A stretch of 5,181 nucleotides of DNA, taken from positions 1 through 5,181 of the forward strand of contig JADGBD010000163.1 in the NCBI GenBank assembly GCA_015231665.1, in the 5' to 3' direction. The notes beneath the pieces are model-generated. The model saw only the letters and a list, made by a program, of their open reading frames with translations, made no database searches and was not told the DNA's origin. The DNA is from Gammaproteobacteria bacterium. GTDB lineage: Bacteria; Pseudomonadota; Gammaproteobacteria; Chromatiales; Chromatiaceae. Both the position numbers and the translations under genes were made by a program. Of the stretch, positions 1 through 4,352 are shown piece after piece (within the stretch, counting starts at the first letter, position 1; every line of letters starts with the position of its first letter).

Positions 1-12
1 CGCTCAGCGAAC

Positions 13-77
13 GGCTTAAGCAGCCAGTAAATGTCTTAAGTTGACGCCATTGGCTTAATGACCTGAACAGTGGCTTA
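13..77. repeat. Four GGCTTA-type motifs spaced about 20 bp apart
   Basis: GGCTTAAG occurs at 13-20, GTCTTAAG at 33-40, GGCTTAA at 52-58 and GGCTTA at 72-77. The start-to-start distances are 20, 19 and 20 bases. The distances are not multiples of three, so this is not a coding repeat. The spacing is close to two helical turns, so all copies would face the same side of the DNA, as in operator or iteron-like arrays. Only the six to eight core bases are shared and the intervening sequence differs. The array may continue past the left edge. The function is unknown. Confidence 0.45.
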
Positions 78-100
78 TCAAGAAATCGCATTTCATCAAT

Positions 101-127
101 CCCGGATTCCGCTGCGCTCCATCCGGG
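101..127. repeat. REP-like palindromic intergenic repeat
   Basis: CCCGGAT at 101-107 pairs perfectly with ATCCGGG at 121-127 around a 13-base loop carrying GCTGCGC. The core resembles a repeat widely scattered between genes in proteobacterial genomes, recognisable because its minus-strand translation gives the spurious peptide SPDGAQRNPG. That identification is from memory. The hairpin sits about 35 bases past the lipA stop, where such elements can slow 3' exonuclease decay. It has no T-run on either side, so it is not a classical intrinsic terminator. Confidence 0.6.
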
Positions 128-157
128 CTACAGGTTTGCGAGTCTTTTTCAAGTTCT

Positions 158-173
158 GGCTTCAAGCGAAGCC
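158..173 (-). terminator. Hairpin overlapping the lipA stop codon
   Basis: GGCTTC (158-163) and GAAGCC (168-173) form a perfect 6-bp stem with a 4-base loop. The lipA stop codon (TGA, 164-162) spans the stem-loop boundary. On the lipA transcript the stem is followed by A-rich sequence rather than a U-run, so intrinsic termination is not expected. Together with the REP-like hairpin just downstream it may act as a 3'-end stabiliser. It could also be incidental. Confidence 0.22.
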
Positions 174-1118
174 CGCCTGGGCGTCGGCGTGGTAGGAGGA
201 GCGCACCATGGGGGCGCTGGCGACCTTGCTGAAGCCGAGGGTTTGGGCGAGCTGGCGGAGTTGGTCGAATTCCTCGGGGGGGACGAAGCGCTGCACCGGC
301 AGGTGATCGCGGGAGGGCTGGAGGTATTGGCCGAGGGTGAGCATGTCGCACTGGTGGGCGCGGAGGTCGCGGAGGACCTGTTCGACCTCGGCCAGGGTTT
401 CGCCGAGGCCGAGCATGAGGCCGGATTTGGTGGTGACGCCGGGGTGGCGCTGCTTGATGGCGGCGAGCAGTTGCAGGGAGCCTGTGTAGTCGGCGCCGGG
501 GCGGCATTGGCGATAGAGGCGCGGCACGGTCTCGAGGTTGTGGTTGAACACCTCGGGCTGGATCTCGGCAAAGGCCTGGAGGGCGATCTCGACCCGGCCA
601 CGGAAGTCTGGGGTGAGGATTTCGATGCGGGTATCCGGGCACTGCTGGCGAATCTGGCGCAGGCAATCGGCGTAGTGGCCGGCACCGCCGTCGCGCAGGT
701 CGTCGCGGTCCACCGAGGTGATGACGACGTAGCGCAAGCCCATTTCGGCGATGGCGGCGGCGAGCTGGCGCGGTTCGTCGGCATCCAGGGGCTTGGGTTT
801 GCCGTGGGCGACATCGCAGAAGGGGCAGCGGCGGGTGCAGATGTCGCCCATGATCATGAAGGTGGCGCTGCCCTGGCTGAAGCACTCACCCAGGTTGGGG
901 CAGAGGGCCTCCTCGCAGACCGAGCTTAAGCCGCGCTCGCGGAGGATGCGCTTGATCCGCGCCACGCCCTGGCCGGTGGGGGCCTTGGCGCGAATCCAGC
1001 TGGGCTTGCGCAGGGGCTCGGCGACGGCCTGGACCTTGACCGGGATGCGGGCGAGCTTGTCGGCACCGCGTTGGTGACTGTCGGGCTGGGTACGGGAGGG
1101 TGCTTTTAGGTCGGTCAT
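162..1118 (-). CDS. lipA: Lipoyl synthase LipA
   Basis: This is a cytoplasmic radical-SAM enzyme that inserts two sulfur atoms into octanoyl groups already attached to lipoyl domains, for example in pyruvate and 2-oxoglutarate dehydrogenases and the glycine cleavage H protein. It has 318 residues, close to E. coli LipA (321). Both [4Fe-4S] sites are present: the auxiliary, sacrificial cluster cysteines C68, C73 and C79 ([12 protein letters not shown]) and the radical-SAM CX3CX2C at C94, C98 and C101 (CTRRCPFC). The C-terminal RSSY motif, whose serine ligates the auxiliary cluster, is at 306-309. [13 protein letters not shown] (133-145) is also typical. The ATG at 1118 gives the family's usual N-terminal length; no clear Shine-Dalgarno precedes it. 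The gene lies downstream of lipB on the same strand but is separated by a repeat with a terminator-like core, so it may depend on its own promoter or on readthrough. The sequence appears intact. Confidence 0.98.
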   Translation of the reverse strand: MTDLKAPSRTQPDSHQRGADKLARIPVKVQAVAEPLRKPSWIRAKAPTGQGVARIKRILRERGLSSVCEEALCPNLGECFSQGSATFMIMGDICTRRCPFCDVAHGKPKPLDADEPRQLAAAIAEMGLRYVVITSVDRDDLRDGGAGHYADCLRQIRQQCPDTRIEILTPDFRGRVEIALQAFAEIQPEVFNHNLETVPRLYRQCRPGADYTGSLQLLAAIKQRHPGVTTKSGLMLGLGETLAEVEQVLRDLRAHQCDMLTLGQYLQPSRDHLPVQRFVPPEEFDQLRQLAQTLGFSKVASAPMVRSSYHADAQAGFA

Positions 1119-1128
1119 GGGATTTTGC

Positions 1129-1268
1129 GGGTTAAGGGTTAGGTTTTAGGTGTTAAGTTTGAAGTGGGAAGTTTGAAGTTTGAAGGAAGGAGCGCTTCGC
1201 GCGGTCTTTTTATAAAAAACGGCCGTAGGCCTCATCACTTCACACTTCAAACTTCGAACTTCAAACTT
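1129..1268. repeat. Inverted heptamer-repeat palindrome between lipB and lipA
   Basis: Eight 7-base units of the general form GKKKKAR (GGGTTAA grading into GTTTGAA) run head to tail from 1129 to 1184. Four units of the complementary kind (CTTCAAA and variants) run from 1238 to 1265. The two sets face each other: 1155-1185 pairs with 1238-1268 at 28 of 31 positions, and pairing continues weakly inward to 1192/1231. The spacer holds GC hairpins around TTTTTATAAAAA. The right arm overlaps the lipB 3' end, so the last LipB residues and the TGA stop are written in repeat sequence. The A/T-rich composition contrasts with the flanking genes. It resembles dispersed intergenic repeats or a small non-autonomous palindromic element. 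No terminal target-site duplication was identified and no transposase is present. Confidence 0.8.
1192..1231. terminator. Possible bidirectional terminator core inside the palindrome
   Basis: On the plus strand, GCGC-TTC-GCGC (1192-1202) is followed after four bases by five T (1207-1211). On the minus strand, GGCC-TAC-GGCC (1231-1221) is followed after one base by six T (complement of 1219-1214). The two hairpins therefore flank the palindrome TTTTTATAAAAA (1207-1218), and each is placed like an intrinsic terminator for one direction. The stems are only 4 bp, so efficiency is doubtful, although the long outer palindrome could add to or compete with them. If active on the minus strand, it would separate lipA from the dacA-lipB transcript. 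Confidence 0.4.
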
Positions 1269-1878
1269 TTTCCAGCTTGTCCAAAAGTTGCTGCGCCAGC
1301 AAATCCCCTGCCATCGCCAAACTCAATGAGCAACCCAGTCTACTGAGGCTTGTGACTTCCAGTCCAGCATGGCCGCAGGGGTTGATGCGGGCGAAGGGGC
1401 TGAGGTCCAGGTCGCAGTTGAGGCTGAGGCCGTGGTAGCTGCGGCCCTGACGCACGCGCAGACCGAGGGCGGCGATTTTGGCGCCGTCCACATAGACCCC
1501 GGGGGCGTCGCGGCGGGCGTTGGCGCTGATGCCCTGGGTGGCGAGCAGGTCGATCACCGCCTGCTCCAGCAGCTGCACCAGGGCCTTGACGCCGATGCCG
1601 GCGCGGCGCAGATCGAGCAGGACGTAGGCGATGAGCTGGCCGGGGCCGTGGTAGGTGACCTGGCCGCCGCGGTCGCAGTGGATCACCGGGATGTCGCCGG
1701 GGTCGAGCAGATGCTCGGGCCGACCGGCCTGGCCCAGGGTGAACACCGGCGGATGCTGCAGCAGCCAGAGCTCATCAGCGGTGTCCGGGGTGCGCTGGTC
1801 GGTAAAGTCGCGCATCGCCTGCCAGCTCTGGGCGTAGGGCGTCAGGCCCAGGTGACGCAGGCGCAGGGTCTCGCTCAC
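1261..1878 (-). CDS. lipB: Octanoyltransferase LipB (lipoyl/octanoyl-ACP:protein transferase)
   Basis: This cytoplasmic enzyme transfers octanoyl from acyl-carrier protein to the target lysine of lipoyl domains, the step before LipA. It has 205 residues, against 213 in E. coli. Visible motifs are [12 protein letters not shown] (70-81), the catalytic lysine K134 in [17 protein letters not shown] (147-154) and the catalytic cysteine C168 in RINPCG. The reading frame stays open upstream to 2079, but the LipB homology begins at the GTG at 1878 ([12 protein letters not shown]), which matches the N-terminal length of the family. This GTG lies 10 bases past the DUF493 stop, in the second copy of a 14-bp duplication. 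There is no strong ribosome-binding site, so translational coupling to DUF493 is likely (inference). The last codons and the stop lie in the heptamer palindrome; the C-terminus is slightly shorter than in E. coli. Confidence 0.96.
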   Translation of the reverse strand: MSETLRLRHLGLTPYAQSWQAMRDFTDQRTPDTADELWLLQHPPVFTLGQAGRPEHLLDPGDIPVIHCDRGGQVTYHGPGQLIAYVLLDLRRAGIGVKALVQLLEQAVIDLLATQGISANARRDAPGVYVDGAKIAALGLRVRQGRSYHGLSLNCDLDLSPFARINPCGHAGLEVTSLSRLGCSLSLAMAGDLLAQQLLDKLEKV

Positions 1879-1892
1879 AGGGTCTCGCTCAC
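1865..1892 (-). repeat. 14-bp perfect tandem duplication at the DUF493/lipB junction
   Basis: The 14-base unit AGGGTCTCGCTCAC occurs twice in direct succession (1865-1878 and 1879-1892), followed by a further AGGG (1893-1896). Read on the minus strand, each copy begins with GTGAGC. The upstream GTG (1892-1890) overlaps the DUF493 stop as GTGA, and its frame runs only V-S-E-T-L before a TGA. The downstream GTG (1878-1876) overlaps that second TGA in the same way and is in the lipB frame. A single copy would give the common GTGA stop/start overlap between DUF493 and lipB, so the duplication appears to have inserted a 5-codon mini-ORF between them. Confidence 0.9.
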
Positions 1893-2164
1893 AGGGCCAT
1901 GAGCACCCGTTCGTGGGCGCTGAGGTCCTGGTAGATGGCGTCCATCTGGGCGCGGCTTTGGGCCTGCACGGCAACGGATACCGAGAGGTATTTGCCGCCG
2001 TTGCTGGCGCGGCTGCGCACGGCATTCTCACCGAGGTTGGGGACGTGGTTGCGCACCAGTTCGACGACGAGATATTCAAAGTCGGCAGTGGCCAGGCCCA
2101 TGGCCTTGATGGTGATCTCGCAGGGAAACTCCAGCAGCCCCTCGGGGGGTAATTCCAGCTGCAT
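1889..2164 (-). CDS. ybeD: YbeD/DUF493 family protein
   Basis: This small cytoplasmic protein of 91 residues aligns with E. coli YbeD (87 residues). Shared landmarks are [14 protein letters not shown] (10-23; LLEFP..KVMG in E. coli), [14 protein letters not shown] (51-64; S..G.Y.SVS in E. coli) and the C-terminal RVLMAL. The fold is reported to resemble ACT-type regulatory domains, but the function is unknown. The family sits beside lipB in E. coli and Pseudomonas, which hints at a link to lipoate metabolism without proving it. The ATG overlaps the dat stop by one base (TGATG) and has a good Shine-Dalgarno, GGAGA (2176-2172), seven bases upstream inside dat. Its stop lies in the 14-bp duplication leading into lipB. 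Confidence 0.93.
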   Translation of the reverse strand: MQLELPPEGLLEFPCEITIKAMGLATADFEYLVVELVRNHVPNLGENAVRSRASNGGKYLSVSVAVQAQSRAQMDAIYQDLSAHERVLMAL

Positions 2165-3033
2165 CAGCAGGTCTCCGCGCCCAGGCGCAGGCGCTCCTTG
2201 CAGGCCTGGTAGAGCTGGGTGATCTGGCGCCAGATCGGCCCCGGCTGACCGTTGCCGAAGGGCTGGCCATTGAGGCGGGTGACGGCCATGACTTCCTTGG
2301 TGGAGCTGGTCATCCAGATTTCATCGGCGTTCTGCAGTTCGTCAAAGCCGATGCTGGCCTCGGCGTAGGGCAGGCCGGCCTCGGCGGCCAGCTCCAGGAC
2401 CAGGTCGCGGGTGATGCCGGGGAGCAGCTGAGGTCCCTTGGGCGGGGTGATGATGAGGCCGTCCTTGACGATGAAGAGGTTGCTGGTGGAGCCCTCGATG
2501 GCCTGACCGTCGCGGATCAAAATCGCCTCCTGGCTGCCTTCGTCGATGGCCTGCTGTTTGAGCAGGACGTTGGCCAGCAGGGTGACGGCCTTGACGTTGC
2601 AATGGGCCCAGCGGATGTCATCGAGGGTGATGCAACTGATGCCAAGCTCGGCCTGCTCCGGGCTGGGGGGCGTGATCGGCGTGGCCATGGCGAACAGGGT
2701 CGGGCTGAGGCCCTGGGGGATTTCGTGGTCGCGCTTGCTGTCGGCACCGCGGGTGACCTGCAGGTAGATGCCCAGATCGCCGCTGCGGCCCTGGATCAGG
2801 CGCTGCAGCAGCTCGCGCCACTGGGCGTGGCTCAGGGGCGGGCTCATGCGGATGGCGGCGAGGCTGTCGCGCAGGCGGTCGAGGTGCTGATCCAGCCGGA
2901 ACAGGTGGCCGGCGTAGGCGGGGATCACCTCATAGACGCCGTCGCCAAACAGAAAGCCGCGATCGAGCACCGGCACGCGGGCCTGATCCAGGGGCAGGAA
3001 GTCACCATTGAGATAGACCAGGGGGCTGTTCAT
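2164..3033 (-). CDS. dat: D-amino-acid (D-alanine) aminotransferase, fold-type IV PLP enzyme
   Basis: This cytoplasmic enzyme exchanges the amino group between D-alanine and 2-oxoglutarate, giving pyruvate and D-glutamate, and so links D-Ala and D-Glu pools for cell-wall synthesis or recycling. It has 289 residues, the normal size for the class-IV family. Visible residues are the PLP lysine K148 (HCNVKAV), Y34 in DGVYEV, E180 in EGSTSN and the RxH pair R101/H103 (KRDHEIP). RxH matches the substrate-carboxylate site of Bacillus D-amino-acid aminotransferase and favours a D-amino-acid enzyme over branched-chain IlvE or aminodeoxychorismate lyase PabC. The ATG is 11 bases past dacA, with only a weak GGAG about 15 bases upstream. 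The stop overlaps the DUF493 ATG. Its position directly after a D-Ala-releasing carboxypeptidase fits a D-alanine role. Exact substrate range is inferred. Confidence 0.92.
   Translation of the reverse strand: MNSPLVYLNGDFLPLDQARVPVLDRGFLFGDGVYEVIPAYAGHLFRLDQHLDRLRDSLAAIRMSPPLSHAQWRELLQRLIQGRSGDLGIYLQVTRGADSKRDHEIPQGLSPTLFAMATPITPPSPEQAELGISCITLDDIRWAHCNVKAVTLLANVLLKQQAIDEGSQEAILIRDGQAIEGSTSNLFIVKDGLIITPPKGPQLLPGITRDLVLELAAEAGLPYAEASIGFDELQNADEIWMTSSTKEVMAVTRLNGQPFGNGQPGPIWRQITQLYQACKERLRLGAETC
2221..2236. other. Perfect 16-bp palindrome inside dat
   Basis: GATCTGGCGCCAGATC is identical to its own reverse complement. It lies near the 3' end of dat and encodes I-W-R-Q-I. It is centred on GGCGCC and its symmetry stops at both ends. 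It could be a protein-binding site or chance. No coding reason for perfect symmetry is apparent. Confidence 0.4.
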
Positions 3034-3044
3034 GGGGCGCGGGG

Positions 3045-4184
3045 TTACTCCATCCAGACTTTGAAGGTATCGATCATGCGGGAGAAGACACCGCCCTCGG
3101 CGACCTCTTCCAGGGCAATCACGGGAATTTTACGCAGTAGCTTGCCGTCGAGCATCAGGTTGATCTCGGCGAGAGTCTGGCCCTTGGCGATGGGGGCTTC
3201 CAGGGCCCCGGCCAGCTGCAGTTCCGGCTTGAGCTTGGGGTAGCTGCCGCGGGGGATGCTGACCCAGAGGTCCTCGCTCAGCCCCAGGGGCAGCAGGTCG
3301 CGGTCGCCAAAGCGGACCTGGGCCTGGGCCAGGGCCTGATTGGCCTGGTAAAGGCGGTGGGTCTCAAAGAAGTTGAAGCCGTAGGTGAGCAGGGCATGGC
3401 TTTCATTGATGCGGATGTCGGGGCTGGCAGCGCCGAGCAGGACCGAGATCAGGCGGCTGTCACCGCGCTTGGCGGAGGAGACCAGACAGTAGCCGGCGGC
3501 TTCGGTGTAGCCGGTTTTGACCCCGTCCACGGTGTCGTCCTTCCACAGCAGCTTGTTACGGTTGTGCTGCTTGATGCCGTTGTAGGTGAAGGAGCGCTCG
3601 GAGTAGAACTTGTAGTAGTCGGGAAACTCGCGGATCAGGGCGCTGGTGAGGATGGCGATGTCCCGGGCGGTGGTGTAGTGGTCCACATCGGGCAGGCCGC
3701 TGCAGTTGGTGAAGTGGGTGCCGGTCATGCCCAGGCGCTTGGCCTGCTGGTTCATCAGATCGGCAAACACCTGCTCGCTGCCGGCCACTCGCTCGGCGAG
3801 GGCGACGCTGGCATCGTTGCCGGACTGGATGATCATGCCGCGCAGCAGGTCTTCAACGCTGACGTCTTTATTGACCTCGATGAACATCCGCGAGCCGGTC
3901 ATGCGGTAGGCGGTATCGCTCACCCGCACCTGATCGGTCAGCGCCAGCCGGCCCTGGGCCAGCTCGCGGAAGACCACGTAGGCGGTCATGATCTTGGTCA
4001 GGCTGGCGGGTTCCAGGCGCTTGTCCGCATCCAGCTCGGCCAGCACATTGCCGCTGGCGAAGTCCATCAGGATATAGCCATTGGCCTTGATCTGCGGCGC
4101 CGGCGGCGCGGATGCCGCCAGTGCGGCATTGGCCAGCAGCAAAGACAGCAGGGGCAGCAGGAGAAGGGTTCGGATCGGGGGCAT
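3045..4184 (-). CDS. dacA: D-alanyl-D-alanine carboxypeptidase, penicillin-binding protein 5/6 type
   Basis: This periplasmic serine DD-carboxypeptidase (peptidase S11) removes the terminal D-Ala from peptidoglycan pentapeptides and is a beta-lactam target. It has 379 residues, near E. coli PBP5/6 (about 400). There is an N-terminal signal peptide (about 1-23, ending ALA) with a long leucine-rich core. The catalytic motifs are S61-x-x-K64 (PASLTKIM), S121-G-N and K223-T-G (DGVKTGYT). A beta-rich PBP5 C-terminal domain follows (about 280-360). The last ~15 residues (VFSRMIDTFKVWME) look like the amphipathic helix that anchors these enzymes to the outer face of the inner membrane. The ATG at 4184 is the only start after an in-frame TAG at 4223-4221; no strong Shine-Dalgarno is visible. 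It is the first gene of the leftward cluster. The paralogue name (dacA versus dacC) cannot be settled from sequence alone. Confidence 0.96.
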   Translation of the reverse strand: MPPIRTLLLLPLLSLLLANAALAASAPPAPQIKANGYILMDFASGNVLAELDADKRLEPASLTKIMTAYVVFRELAQGRLALTDQVRVSDTAYRMTGSRMFIEVNKDVSVEDLLRGMIIQSGNDASVALAERVAGSEQVFADLMNQQAKRLGMTGTHFTNCSGLPDVDHYTTARDIAILTSALIREFPDYYKFYSERSFTYNGIKQHNRNKLLWKDDTVDGVKTGYTEAAGYCLVSSAKRGDSRLISVLLGAASPDIRINESHALLTYGFNFFETHRLYQANQALAQAQVRFGDRDLLPLGLSEDLWVSIPRGSYPKLKPELQLAGALEAPIAKGQTLAEINLMLDGKLLRKIPVIALEEVAEGGVFSRMIDTFKVWME

Positions 4185-4348
4185 GGGCTTGGTCGCGTTT
4201 TGGCTGGTTGGAGGGCTATTCTACATGGCCGATCCGGAAGATGCAGGTCCGGCAGCCTGTGCGGCTGGCCGCCGACCGCTGGCCACCCCCCGACTTTGGC
4301 TCTAAGATTGCCCTCGTTGGAGTCGGCTACTTGGAGAATGATACCGGC
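4185..4348. promoter_or_regulatory. Divergent intergenic region between dacA and the PhnD-like gene
   Basis: This 164-base stretch must hold the promoters for both directions unless transcripts enter from elsewhere. For dacA, TAGAAT on the minus strand (4223-4218) matches the -10 consensus at five of six positions and lies 34 bases before the ATG, but no convincing -35 is found 16-18 bases upstream. For the plus strand, TAAGAT (4303-4308) is a weaker -10 candidate with no matching -35. TGGCC/GGCCA (4266-4270 and 4281-4285) is a small inverted repeat. No known operator or riboswitch was recognised. Confidence 0.3.
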
Positions 4349-4352
4349 ATGA
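4338..4352 (+). other. Four-codon upstream ORF overlapping the PhnD-like start
   Basis: ATG ATA CCG GCA TGA runs from 4338 to 4352, and its stop overlaps the ATG of the downstream gene as ATGA. The Shine-Dalgarno-like TTGGAG (4331-4336) lies 12 bases before the downstream ATG, rather far for direct use, and only one base before this upstream ATG, which is too close. A leader peptide or coupling role is possible, but chance is equally likely. Confidence 0.25.

Larger units (their letters stand above)
1..161. other. Intergenic region downstream of lipA, no gene recognised
   Basis: This stretch lies beyond the lipA stop codon and is visibly richer in A/T than the genes. In the plus direction, one frame is open from base 3 to a TGA at 42-44 and would give a 13-residue tail (LSERLKQPVNVLS). 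That could be the end of a gene entering from the left, but it is too short to identify or support. The other two plus frames stop by base 30. The region contains a spaced GGCTTA motif, a small perfect hairpin GAAAT/ATTTC (82-86 and 90-94, loop CGC) and a REP-like hairpin, the first and last listed separately. Confidence 0.6.

Noticed and set aside
13..77. CRISPR-like array
   Set aside because: The repeated unit is only 6-8 bases with 12-14 bases between copies, far below CRISPR repeat and spacer lengths, and no cas gene is present.
55..885. Minus-strand frame of 276 codons overlapping lipA
   Set aside because: It is out of frame with the intact lipA and is Arg/Pro-rich. Its upstream part is an alternative-frame reading of lipA, and its tail is the translated REP-like repeat (DGAQRNPG).
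1129..1156. Telomere-like GGGTTAG/GGGTTAA repeats
   Set aside because: The resemblance is superficial. The units are part of a degenerate 7-bp array inside a bacterial operon gap, not at a chromosome end.
1879..2079. N-terminal extension of lipB to an ATG at 2079
   Set aside because: The extra 67 residues overlap DUF493 in another frame, show no LipB homology and would exceed the family length. The GTG at 1878 fits the alignment with E. coli LipB.
4185..4348. Riboswitch or conserved RNA leader before dacA or the PhnD-like gene
   Set aside because: Only short inverted repeats are present and no known aptamer core was recognised.
3357..4352. Long plus-strand frame of 331 codons across dacA
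   Set aside because: It is antisense to dacA, whose three catalytic motifs and signal peptide are intact. The translation is low-complexity Gly/Val/Ala-rich, as expected for a shadow.
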